Below, piece after piece: positions 44,054 to 52,146 of a stretch of 64,000 nt of DNA. The notes under the pieces were generated by a model. It did not search any database. It saw nothing but the letters and a program-made list of their open reading frames with translations, and was not told the origin of the DNA. Position numbers and translations under genes: made by a program. Position 1 is the first letter of the stretch. Every line of letters starts with the position of its first letter. The stretch is from Sphingosinicellaceae bacterium (GTDB taxonomy: Bacteria; Pseudomonadota; Alphaproteobacteria; Sphingomonadales; Sphingomonadaceae). The stretch covers positions 2,619,001 through 2,683,000 of the forward strand of contig CP079108.1 of the NCBI GenBank assembly GCA_019285715.1. Direction: 5' to 3'.

Positions 44054-45365
44054 TCAACGCTCCGCCATCGGGCCCGACGTCGACGTTGGCCGATCCGCCG
44101 TGCGCGACCACGACCTGCCGCGCGAAGCTGAGGCCGACGCCGGTACCTTCGCTTCGGGTCGTGTAGAACGGCAGGAAAACGTCGTCGCGACGTTCGGGCG
44201 GGATACCGGGGCCATTGTCCGAAACCTCGATCAGGAGCCGGCGGTCCTGCGTTGCGATGATGGCGAAGCGGGTTCGGCGGGGCTGGGTACCATGCTCCGC
44301 CAGACCGGCGTTGCGGATGAGGTTGAGCACGACCTGGGCGAGCAGGTCGGGGTCTGCGTCGGCGACCAATTCCGGCGGTGTCACCTCGACGCTCAGGCCG
44401 GCCTTCGCGCCCGCCGGATCCGCCCGCGCCAATCGGGCAATCTCCTCTGCCCATGCGGCGACCGCAAACCGCCGGCGGCGGAGGGTCAGCGACTGGGCGA
44501 ATTGCCGGTAGCTACCGACGAAGCGCAGGATCCCGTCCGCGCGGCTGGCGAGCGTCTCCACCGCCAGCAGCGCATCGCCTAGGCCGGGGTCTCGTTGCAC
44601 CGCCTCCGCGACCAGGTCCGACGTGGTACGCGCCAACGAGGTCACCGGCGTCAGCGAGTTCATGATCTCATGGGTCAGCACCCGGACGAGGTCGGTCTGC
44701 GCCGCCAGTTCGGCCGCACCGAGTTCGCTTTGCAGCGGCATCAGCGACACGATGGTGAGGCCGCCGCCAAGCCGCTCAACCCGCGCCATCGCCAGCACGG
44801 CGCGCTCAGCGACGCCGTCGATCACGACCCGTGTCAATCGCCGCTCGCCCGGTGGCAGCCCGAGCGCCGCGACGAGTTCGGGACCATAGACTGCGAAATC
44901 AGCAAGCCTGACGCCGTCATGGCGATCGAACTGTCGCCGCGCCGCCTTGTTGAGCAACAAGACCACGCCGTCGTCGTCCAGCGTCAGCAGCGGGACCGGC
45001 GTGTCGTCGATGATCAGCGACAGGTAGCGTGCCTCCTCGGACACGGCCGCACGCTTGTTGCGCAGGTCGCGCATCGCCTCGTCGAGGGCGGTGCCGAGCG
45101 CGTTGAAGCCGGAACCCGATGTCGTGGAGAATGCCTGGCTGAAATCCTCGAACCGGACCGCCTCGATGAACCGCGCAACCTCGAAATTGGTCCGGCGCAC
45201 GAAGGCCCAGACGTTCGCGAGCGCCGCCAGCGCAATCCCGAAGGCGACTAGTCGCGCAGCAACCAGACCCGGCGTCTGCAGCGCCAGCAGCAGGAGCGCG
45301 AAGCTGCCGAGCAGGAGCGCGGCGCGCCATACCAGCCCGAGCTCGAAGCGGCGGTCAAAGGCCAT
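44037..45365 (-). CDS. NtrY-like membrane sensor histidine kinase
   Basis: 442 residues: two helices (about 13-31 and 34-55), a short linker, a PAS-like region (about 110-210, with SLIIDDTPVPLLTLDDDG) and a kinase core with phosphoacceptor His232 in VLTHEIMNSLTPV. The ATP-binding motifs are N box VLNLIRNAG, G1 SDNGPGIPP and G2 EGTGVGLSFARQVV. There is no periplasmic sensor domain, so the signal is sensed in the membrane or cytoplasm. The start overlaps the end of the response-regulator gene by 11 nt. Confidence 0.92.
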   Translation of the reverse strand: MAFDRRFELGLVWRAALLLGSFALLLLALQTPGLVAARLVAFGIALAALANVWAFVRRTNFEVARFIEAVRFEDFSQAFSTTSGSGFNALGTALDEAMRDLRNKRAAVSEEARYLSLIIDDTPVPLLTLDDDGVVLLLNKAARRQFDRHDGVRLADFAVYGPELVAALGLPPGERRLTRVVIDGVAERAVLAMARVERLGGGLTIVSLMPLQSELGAAELAAQTDLVRVLTHEIMNSLTPVTSLARTTSDLVAEAVQRDPGLGDALLAVETLASRADGILRFVGSYRQFAQSLTLRRRRFAVAAWAEEIARLARADPAGAKAGLSVEVTPPELVADADPDLLAQVVLNLIRNAGLAEHGTQPRRTRFAIIATQDRRLLIEVSDNGPGIPPERRDDVFLPFYTTRSEGTGVGLSFARQVVVAHGGSANVDVGPDGGALIRLLI

Positions 45366-46743
45366 GCTTCTCCATCCGCCGGTACAGCGCCGCGCGGCTT
45401 AGCCCGAGTTCGCCGGCGGCCAGCGAGATGTTGAAATGGTGCTTGCGAAGCGCCTGCTCGACGATCTGCCGCTCCTGCCGGTCGAGGTTGAGGTCGCTCG
45501 CAGGAACCGCCATCGGAGCGGGTTGGTCACCTCCAGCCGGGCGCGGGAACGGGAAATCGTCGAGCGCCAACGTATTGCCCTCGGCCAGGATCACGGCGCG
45601 CTCCGCGGCGTGGCGGAGGGCGCGAACGTTGCCGGGCCAGCCGTAGTCAATCAGCGCTGCAAGCGTCGCGGCATTGGGCAGCCGCTCCGGCTTCCGGTAT
45701 TTACGAGCATACAGGCGCAGGAAATGGTCGAGGAGCGCCGGGATATCCTCGCGGCGACTGCGCAACGGCGGGATTTCGATCTCGACGGTATTGAGGCGGA
45801 ACAGCAAATCCTGCCGAAACCGCGCCTCGTCCGCGAGCCGGTCGGCGGACAGGTTGGTGGCGGCGACGACGCGGACGTCAATCGGGACCGCACGGTTGCT
45901 GCCGACCGGCGTGACCAGGCGCTGCTCGAGCGCTGTGAGAAGTTTCGGCTGCAGATGAAGCGGCAGGTTGCCGACCTCGTCGAGGAACAACGTGCTGCCG
46001 TTCGCGGCCTGAAGGCGGCCGATGCGCTCCTCGCGGGCGTCGGTAAAGGCACCTTTCGCGTGGCCGAACAGCTCGGCGTCGAACAGCGTGTCGGAAATCG
46101 CGCCTAGGTCGACCGATACCATTGGTGCCGCGACCCGCCGCGACTGCCGGTGAAGCTCCCGCGCGACCAACTCCTTGCCGGTGCCGTTCTCACCGAGGAT
46201 GAGCACGTTGGCCTCGGTCGGTGCCGCGCGTGCGATCAGCGACTGGACGCGCCGCATCGCCGCCGACTGACCAAGCAGCGGCGTCTCGGCGGACGGCGAA
46301 GTGAGCTCGACGTTACGCCGCCGCTCGGTCTGGGCCTCGCGCCGCGACTGGCGCAACGCGACCGCGGTCCGCACCGTCGACGCCAGCCGCTCGTTCGACC
46401 ACGGCTTCGAGACGAAGTCGGTGGCGCCGCGCTTGATCGCCTCGACGGCGACGGCAACCCCACCGTGCGCGGTTATGATAACAACCGCGAGATCGGGTTC
46501 AGCCGTCATGATTCGCCCGAGCAAGGCCAGCCCACGTGCGCCGTCGGTGGCACCGCGCTCGAAGTTGAGATCGAGCAGCACGACATCGGGCTGGCGGGTA
46601 GCGAGCATGGCCGGCAGCGCTTCTGGGTCATCGAGGACGACAATCTCCGCGAACAGGTTGCGCAAGGCCAGGCGCGCGGCGAGCGCGATATCGGGATCGT
46701 CGTCGACGATCACTGCCAGTTCGAACCGTGTTTCCGCCATCAT
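45355..46743 (-). CDS. Sigma-54-dependent response regulator (NtrC-like), GAFTDA variant
   Basis: 462 residues from ATG 46743. Receiver domain with phospho-Asp58 and Lys113. AAA+ domain with Walker A GENGTGKELVAREL, a GAFTDA loop where most family members have GAFTGA, Walker B STLFLDEVGNLPL and arginine region LLFRLNTVEIEIPPLRSR. C-terminal Fis-type HTH (NISLAAGELGLSRAALYRRM). The loop contacts sigma-54. The divergent sigma-54 promoter and exporter genes are the obvious targets. Translationally coupled to the kinase. Confidence 0.94.
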   Translation of the reverse strand: MMAETRFELAVIVDDDPDIALAARLALRNLFAEIVVLDDPEALPAMLATRQPDVVLLDLNFERGATDGARGLALLGRIMTAEPDLAVVIITAHGGVAVAVEAIKRGATDFVSKPWSNERLASTVRTAVALRQSRREAQTERRRNVELTSPSAETPLLGQSAAMRRVQSLIARAAPTEANVLILGENGTGKELVARELHRQSRRVAAPMVSVDLGAISDTLFDAELFGHAKGAFTDAREERIGRLQAANGSTLFLDEVGNLPLHLQPKLLTALEQRLVTPVGSNRAVPIDVRVVAATNLSADRLADEARFRQDLLFRLNTVEIEIPPLRSRREDIPALLDHFLRLYARKYRKPERLPNAATLAALIDYGWPGNVRALRHAAERAVILAEGNTLALDDFPFPRPAGGDQPAPMAVPASDLNLDRQERQIVEQALRKHHFNISLAAGELGLSRAALYRRMEKHGL

Positions 46744-46805
46744 CGTCACCCGTAGCCCTGTCCGAGAATGAACAGCAAGTTCCGCGCCAACCCGGTTGGC
46801 GACGG

Positions 46806-46822
46806 TTGGCACGCTTCCTGCA
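46806..46822 (+). promoter_or_regulatory. Sigma-54 (-24/-12) promoter
   Basis: TTGGCACG followed by CTTC and CTGCA: the GG (46808-46809) and GC (46820-46821) dinucleotides are exactly 12 nt apart, as sigma-54 requires, and only one core position differs from the consensus. It drives rightward toward the micro-ORF and exporter genes and lies 63 nt from the start of the divergent sigma-54 activator gene. A GCCAACC-C-GGTTGGC palindrome sits just upstream (46786-46800). Confidence 0.85.
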
Positions 46823-46851
46823 CAGGTCCCGGCATGGCCAGGGAGTTCGTC

Positions 46852-46986
46852 ATGCCGCGTTTCATCGTTGCTGCCGTCATCGGGGCGGCCATTCTCGCCG
46901 TCGGTAGCAGGGTCGCGTTCAGGCCACTCTTCGCCCTGCCCGACTTTCACCCACACTTGGCGATCTCGGTTTCGCTGACGCTATGA
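46852..46986 (+). CDS. 44-residue membrane micro-protein
   Basis: Starts at ATG 46852 with GGGAG 6 nt upstream and about 20 nt after the predicted sigma-54 start site, so it is the first codon the transcript offers with a good ribosome site. It reads MPRFIVAAVIGAAILAVGSR and then AFRPLFALPDFHPHLAISVS: one membrane helix plus a short Phe/Pro/His-rich tail. No family recognised. It lies immediately before two tandem palindromes and the exporter operon. It could be a real small protein or a leader peptide. Confidence 0.55.
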   Translation: MPRFIVAAVIGAAILAVGSRVAFRPLFALPDFHPHLAISVSLTL

Positions 46987-47023
46987 TGTCCGGAATCGAA
47001 CATCACCTGTCCGCCATCGGACA
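46987..47023. promoter_or_regulatory. Two tandem TGTCCG-N4-CGGACA palindromes
   Basis: Site 1 is TGTCCG-GAAT-CGAACA (46987-47002, one mismatch). Site 2 is TGTCCG-CCAT-CGGACA (47008-47023, perfect). Centres are 21 bp apart, two helical turns, as expected for cooperative dimers of a Fis-type activator. They lie downstream of the sigma-54 promoter and just before the HlyD gene. The most likely binder is the adjacent NtrC-like regulator acting as a downstream enhancer. Confidence 0.7.
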
Positions 47024-47029
47024 CTTCGC

Positions 47030-48352
47030 TTGAGCGTCGTCCGCCTCGACAAGCCCGAAGTGATGCCGTCACGGCCGGTCGCCGGCGTTGCGATGGACCG
47101 CGAAGTGCCGCGGCGGGGGATTGACCGGCGCTGGCTGACCGGCATCATCGGGGGCGCGGCGTTGCTGCTGGCGCTGTTGTTTTGGGCCTATGCGCCACGC
47201 GCCGGAACCCAGGCAATCGCTGCCGACCGCGCCACGGTGTCGAAGGTCACCCGTGGCATTTTCGAGGACTTCCTGCCGGTCCGGGCCCGCGCGACGCCGC
47301 TGATCACCGTCTACCTCGACGCCGTCGAGGGTGGCCGCGTCGAAAAGATTTTCGTGGAGGACGGCGCGACCGTCGTGAAAGGTCAACTGCTGGCCGAGCT
47401 TTCAAACGCCGACCTTCAGCTCTCGACCCTGGCACGGCAGACCGAGGTCGAGCAGCAGCTCAACAACATGCGCAGCCAGGAACTCGCGCTGGCGCAGAGT
47501 CATCTCAACAACGAACGCGATATCGTCCAGGCCGACCTCGACGCCGCCAAGGCACAGCGGCTCTACGACACGCAGAGGCCGCTGGCCGACCGCGGCTTCG
47601 TCGCGGGCAAGGTGTTCCGGGATACGACCGACGAGCTCACCTACCAGCGCAAGCGCAGCGAGGTGCTGCGCCGGGCCCAGACGACCGAGGAACGGCTGCA
47701 GACCAGCCAGCTCGGCCAATTGCGCGCTGCGTCGGCGTCGCTGCGGTCCAGCCTCGGGATCGCCCGGTCGAGCCTCGAGCAACTCAACCTGCGCGCGCCG
47801 GTGTCGGGACAGCTGACGGCGTTTTCGATCCAGCTTGGCCAGTCGATGAAGCAGGGCGAGCGGCTCGGCCAGATCGACAGTCCGGGGCGCAACAAGCTCG
47901 TCGCCGACGTCGATGAATTCTACCTCGGCCGGGTCGTGCCGGGGCAAACCGCGACCCTCGACCAGGACGGCAAGTCGTACCGGCTCAAGATCTCCAAGAT
48001 CTATCCGCAAGTCAAAAGCGGCACCTTCATCATCGACCTGGTGTTTAGCGGCACCGAGCCGGCCAACCTCCAGCGCGGGCAGACGCTGCAAGCCCGTCTG
48101 ACGCTGAGCGATCCGGCCCCGGCGAAGCTGATCCCGAACGGCAGCTTCTACAACGATACTGGCGGCAACTGGGTGTTCGTCGTCGCTCCGGATGGCGGCA
48201 GCGCGGTCAAGCGCAATGTCCGTCTCGGGCGTCGCAACGCCGACTTTATCGAAGTCCTCGACGGTCTCGACGCCGACGAGCGCGTGCTGACGTCGCCCTA
48301 CACTGGGCTCGTCGACAAGGACCGACTGACCCTCGAGAAGCCAGCGAATTAA
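47030..48352 (+). CDS. HlyD-family periplasmic adaptor of an ABC exporter
   Basis: About 440 residues from TTG 47030 (GGA 8 nt upstream; ATG 47063 or 47093 are alternatives). A single N-terminal membrane helix (GIIGGAALLLALLFWAYAP) precedes a biotinyl-lipoyl half (GGRVEKIFVEDGATVVKGQL), a long coiled coil (about 120-250), the second half LNLRAPVSGQLTAFSIQLG, and a beta-barrel/MP domain. It links the inner-membrane ABC transporter to the outer membrane. It is followed at once by ATPase and permease genes. Confidence 0.92.
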   Translation: MSVVRLDKPEVMPSRPVAGVAMDREVPRRGIDRRWLTGIIGGAALLLALLFWAYAPRAGTQAIAADRATVSKVTRGIFEDFLPVRARATPLITVYLDAVEGGRVEKIFVEDGATVVKGQLLAELSNADLQLSTLARQTEVEQQLNNMRSQELALAQSHLNNERDIVQADLDAAKAQRLYDTQRPLADRGFVAGKVFRDTTDELTYQRKRSEVLRRAQTTEERLQTSQLGQLRAASASLRSSLGIARSSLEQLNLRAPVSGQLTAFSIQLGQSMKQGERLGQIDSPGRNKLVADVDEFYLGRVVPGQTATLDQDGKSYRLKISKIYPQVKSGTFIIDLVFSGTEPANLQRGQTLQARLTLSDPAPAKLIPNGSFYNDTGGNWVFVVAPDGGSAVKRNVRLGRRNADFIEVLDGLDADERVLTSPYTGLVDKDRLTLEKPAN

Positions 48353-48363
48353 GGATGCCTGCT

Positions 48364-49044
48364 ATGCTGACGATGACCGGACTGTCCAAATCCTATCGGA
48401 CCGACACGCTCGAGACGACCGCCCTCGACTCCGTCGATCTCGACATCGCGGACGGCGAGTTCGTGGCGATCATGGGGCCTTCCGGTTGCGGCAAGTCGAC
48501 CCTGCTCAACATCATGGGCATGCTCGATTCACCGACAAGCGGCTCCTACCGCTTCGGCGACAAGGAGGTCGCGGGCCTGAACGAGGCGGCGCTTGCCGAC
48601 ACTCGCAAGCGCCACCTCGGCTTCATCTTTCAAAGCTTCAACCTGGTCGACGAGTTGTCGGTGCGGGAGAACGTCGAGCTGGCGTTGCTCTATCACGACA
48701 TCCCCGCGGCGCAGCGACGGGAGCGGGTCGACCGCGTGCTCGACAAGGTCGGCATCGCGCACCGTGCCAGACACCGGCCGGCGCAGCTGTCGGGGGGCCA
48801 GCAGCAGCGGGTCGCTGTTGCCCGCGCGCTGGTTGCCGAGCCGAAGCTGATCCTGGCGGACGAGCCGACCGGGAACCTCGACACCGCCCACGGCGAGGAA
48901 GTGATGAAGATGCTGCGCCAGCTCAACCAGGAGGGGTCGACCATCGTCATGGTCACCCACTCTGCAGCGCATGCCGATTTTGCCGGGCGCATCGTCAACA
49001 TGCTCGACGGGCGCATCCTCGTCGAACGCCGTCGCGCTGCCTGA
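48364..49044 (+). CDS. MacB/LolD-type ABC transporter ATPase
   Basis: 226 residues from ATG 48364 (AAGGA 9 nt upstream; an ATG at 48355 is too close to that site). All ABC motifs are present: Walker A GPSGCGKSTLLNIMG, Q-loop FIFQSFNLVDELSV, signature LSGGQQQRVAVARAL, Walker B LILADEPTGNLD and H-loop MVTHS. This is the type-VII ABC class that powers periplasmic mechanotransmission rather than classical import. Third gene after the sigma-54 promoter. Confidence 0.95.
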   Translation: MLTMTGLSKSYRTDTLETTALDSVDLDIADGEFVAIMGPSGCGKSTLLNIMGMLDSPTSGSYRFGDKEVAGLNEAALADTRKRHLGFIFQSFNLVDELSVRENVELALLYHDIPAAQRRERVDRVLDKVGIAHRARHRPAQLSGGQQQRVAVARALVAEPKLILADEPTGNLDTAHGEEVMKMLRQLNQEGSTIVMVTHSAAHADFAGRIVNMLDGRILVERRRAA

Positions 49045-49058
49045 ACCGGAGAACGACC

Positions 49059-51551
49059 ATGTGGCGCAATTATCTGACCGTCGGCCTTCGGGCACTGGCG
49101 AAGAACCGGACCTATTCGATCATCAACATCGCCGGGCTGTCGATCGGCATGGCGGCGTGCCTGATGATCCTGCTCTTCGTGCGCTACGAGCTGAGCTACG
49201 ACCAATGGTTGCCGGATGCGGCGAACACCTACCAGGTGCAGAGCTGGTATCATTCCAAGGAGACCGGTGAGCAGATCAACCTGCAGATGACGAGCTATAT
49301 CGCGGGCGAAAGGCTGACGAAGGATTTTCCGCAGATCCTCAACAAAGTCTACATGACCCAGGCTGGTCCGACGATCATCAAGGATGGCCAACCCACTGTA
49401 AGTGAAGACTATTATTACACCGACGGCAACCTTCTCGACGTTTTGCCATTGCCGATGGTGGTGGGCGGTCGCGACGCGCTGAAGGGCATGAATTCGCTGG
49501 TGATGAGCCAGTCGGAGGCGCGGCACCAGTTCGGTACCGAGCAGGCCCTCGGCAAGGTCCTGACGGTGATCTCCAAGGGGGTCCGCCGCGACTACCGCGT
49601 CACGGGCGTGATGCGTGACCTGCCGAAGAATTCGCACCTCAAGATCGCCGCCATCTTCCACATCGACCTGGCTAGGGTGGTCGAGCCCGGGTTCCTGACC
49701 AGCTGGGGGTCGCAGGCCGGCTGGGTCTATGTGCGGCTACAGCCGGGCACCGACCCCGCCACGATCGTCGCGCAACTGCCGGCCTGGAAGAAGCGCAACA
49801 TCCCCGACGAGATCAGCGACGGCATCAAGTCGAACGACGGCGACGACCAGGACTGGCATCTGGTCCGGGTGGCGGACATCCACGTCGGCGAGGCGCAAAA
49901 TGCCGCGATGACGCCCGGCAACGACCGCGGTACGATCGCCACCTTCGCCGTCGTCGCGCTGTTGATCCTCGGCATGGCGGTGGTGAACTTCATCAACCTG
50001 TCGACCTCGCGGGCCAGCCAGCGGGCGCGTGAGGTTGCGCTGCGCAAGGTACTCGGAGCGCGACGTGGCCAGCTGATCACGCAATTCCTCGGGGAGTCGG
50101 TGCTGATCGCGACCCTGGCAATGGTGATCGCGCTGGCGCTGGTCGAGCTGCTGATGCCAACGTTCGCGACCTTCCTCGATGCCGATCTCAAGGTCCGCTA
50201 TTTCGGGCCCGACGGCATCGCGCTGCCGGTCGTCGTGCTGGTCCTGGTGGTCGGCATCCTCGGCGGGCTGTACCCGGCGTTCTTCCTGTCGCGCTTCCAG
50301 CCGGCCGCCGTGCTCAAGGCCAACCGCTCGGCGGCGGAGACCCCCGGCTCGGGGCGGCTGCGCAACGCGCTGGTGGTCGGACAGTTCGCGGTGTCGATCG
50401 GGCTGATCATCTGCACCGTCGTGATCTATGCACAGACGGTCTACGCCCGCACCGTCGATCCGGGCTATGCGCGGGGTCACATCCTGCAGGTCGAAAACCT
50501 GAACCGCACCCAGCTGGCGGACAAGGGCCAGGTCATCGTCGACGCCATGAAGCGCATCGACGGTGTCGCGGCGGTCGGACGCGGCAGCATCGGCGTCGCC
50601 ACGTCGAACACCAGCAACACCGGCTACACTGTCCCGGGGAGCACCAGCAATGTCGGCATCGGCGACTACCGCGTCGATGGCGGTTTCTTCGATGCGATGG
50701 GGCTGAAGCTGGTCGCCGGGCGCTGGTTCGACGAGGCGCGCGAGGCCGACGATTCGACGCTGCCCTACCCCAGCGATCCGGTCGCCGAGCAGGCGCAGGT
50801 CGCGCGCGGCGTCAACGTCGTCATCAACGAGCTGGCGGCGCGCCGCCTCGGCTTTGCCAACCCTGCCGCTATCGTCGGCAAAACCTTCAAGGCGTCGCTG
50901 ATCCCGAACAGCAATCTGACGGAACCGGTAACGGTGATCGGCGTACTCCACGACGCGCGATTCCGCTCCATCAAGAAGCCGCTCGAGCCGATCGGCTTCC
51001 ACAAGACGCGCAACAGCCACGACGTGCTGATCATCCGCTACCGGGGTGATCCACGCGTCGTGCGCGCGCAGGTCGAGCAGGTATGGAAGCGGTTGGCACC
51101 CGAAGTGCCGTTCGAGGCACAATTCAGCGAGGACCTCGTCGAGAAGCTGTACCGGGCCGAGGATGCGCGCGCCAAGACCTTCGCCGGCTTTGCAGTGCTG
51201 TCGGTAATCGTCGGCTGCCTCGGGCTGTTCGGCCTCGCCGCGTTTACCGCCGAGCGCCGCACCAAGGAGATCGGCATCCGCAAGGTGCTGGGGGCGCGGA
51301 CCCGCGACATCGTCCGGCTGCTCGTCTGGCAGTTCAGCCGCCCCGTGGTGATCGCCAATATCATCGCGTGGCCGGTGGCCTGGTGGCTGATGCGCGACTG
51401 GCTGAACGGCTTCGACGATCGCATCACGCTGTCGCCGCTGCCGTTCCTCGCGGCCGGCCTGATGGCGCTGGCGATCGCGGTGATCACGGTCGGTGGCCAC
51501 GCCATCCGCATCGCCCGCGCCAACCCGATCCATGCGTTGCGCTACGAGTAG
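49059..51551 (+). CDS. MacB-like ABC transporter permease, double-length
   Basis: 830 residues from ATG 49059 with GGAG 8 nt upstream. The N-terminal helix (IINIAGLSIGMAACLMILLF), a periplasmic core domain and an FtsX domain (NFINLSTSRASQRAREVALR) are then repeated: a second leading helix (LVVGQFAVSIGLIICTVV), a second periplasmic domain, and FtsX with LSVIVGCLGLFGLAAFTAER. This is the roughly 800-residue fused form, about twice the size of a plain MacB-like half. The exported substrate is unknown; peptides, lipids or drugs are possible. Confidence 0.92.
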   Translation: MWRNYLTVGLRALAKNRTYSIINIAGLSIGMAACLMILLFVRYELSYDQWLPDAANTYQVQSWYHSKETGEQINLQMTSYIAGERLTKDFPQILNKVYMTQAGPTIIKDGQPTVSEDYYYTDGNLLDVLPLPMVVGGRDALKGMNSLVMSQSEARHQFGTEQALGKVLTVISKGVRRDYRVTGVMRDLPKNSHLKIAAIFHIDLARVVEPGFLTSWGSQAGWVYVRLQPGTDPATIVAQLPAWKKRNIPDEISDGIKSNDGDDQDWHLVRVADIHVGEAQNAAMTPGNDRGTIATFAVVALLILGMAVVNFINLSTSRASQRAREVALRKVLGARRGQLITQFLGESVLIATLAMVIALALVELLMPTFATFLDADLKVRYFGPDGIALPVVVLVLVVGILGGLYPAFFLSRFQPAAVLKANRSAAETPGSGRLRNALVVGQFAVSIGLIICTVVIYAQTVYARTVDPGYARGHILQVENLNRTQLADKGQVIVDAMKRIDGVAAVGRGSIGVATSNTSNTGYTVPGSTSNVGIGDYRVDGGFFDAMGLKLVAGRWFDEAREADDSTLPYPSDPVAEQAQVARGVNVVINELAARRLGFANPAAIVGKTFKASLIPNSNLTEPVTVIGVLHDARFRSIKKPLEPIGFHKTRNSHDVLIIRYRGDPRVVRAQVEQVWKRLAPEVPFEAQFSEDLVEKLYRAEDARAKTFAGFAVLSVIVGCLGLFGLAAFTAERRTKEIGIRKVLGARTRDIVRLLVWQFSRPVVIANIIAWPVAWWLMRDWLNGFDDRITLSPLPFLAAGLMALAIAVITVGGHAIRIARANPIHALRYE

Positions 51552-51641
51552 CCGGGACCCGCACGAGTATCGAAAGTTGTCCGGCCGAGACCGTGCGGGC
51601 AACCTTGCCGGCAGCAAGCCCGGCGCGCCGCGAGACGCTCG

Positions 51642-52052
51642 CTACATGCCGCGGGTGCGACCGGGCTTGGTGTACGGCACGAAGGGTCCGAGCCCGACGG
51701 TGCCACGCTCGAATCGCGACAGCGTGTCGTACAGCCGCACGATATCGATGCTGCACAGTTGCGGCGAGTGCGTGTCGGTGACGAGCGCCAGGTCGCTGTG
51801 CAGGAACGACCCACCCGACGCCACGCGGTTGAGATAGATCACGCCGCCGTTCATCTCGTAGAGAATGGCAGTCCCGCCGATGATCTGCGTCGAGCGGATA
51901 TTGCGCTGGAGGATGCAGTCCGTCGGCTTGCCGGCCACCCGACCGACGAGCGCCTTGGCGATCTGGGCTTCAGGCGACAGCCGGGGCGCCGCGTGACCGG
52001 CACCGGCGGCGAGGGTGAATGCTGCGACGGCCAAGGGAAGAAACGGGCGCAT
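51642..52052 (-). CDS. Secreted hypothetical protein with two cysteines
   Basis: 136 residues from ATG 52052, beginning with a signal peptide (MRPFLPLAVAAFTLAAGAGHA). The mature part is about 115 residues, with DCILQRNIRSTQIIGG and a second Cys in PQLCSIDIVRLYD that could form a disulfide. The C-terminus is VGLGPFVPYTKPG. No family with known function was recognised. Probably periplasmic. Convergent with the ABC permease and following the aldehyde oxidoreductase on the same strand, but not in its operon by spacing. Confidence 0.65.
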   Translation of the reverse strand: MRPFLPLAVAAFTLAAGAGHAAPRLSPEAQIAKALVGRVAGKPTDCILQRNIRSTQIIGGTAILYEMNGGVIYLNRVASGGSFLHSDLALVTDTHSPQLCSIDIVRLYDTLSRFERGTVGLGPFVPYTKPGRTRGM

Positions 52053-52146
52053 CTCGGGGTCCTGACTGTGAACACGCAGAACATCCACCGAACCGGGTTA
52101 ACCGGGCCTGACAATCCGCCGTGCCGATGCGACCCCGTTCAGGCCC

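Noticed and set aside
46786-46800. GCCAACC-C-GGTTGGC palindrome as the enhancer of the sigma-54 promoter
   Set aside because: It is only 5 nt upstream of the -24 element, too close for an NtrC-type enhancer; the tandem TGTCCG sites fit a dimeric activator better.
49737-51617. 626-codon antisense frame over the ABC permease
   Set aside because: Low-information Arg/Asp/Gln-rich translation opposite conserved FtsX and MacB domains.
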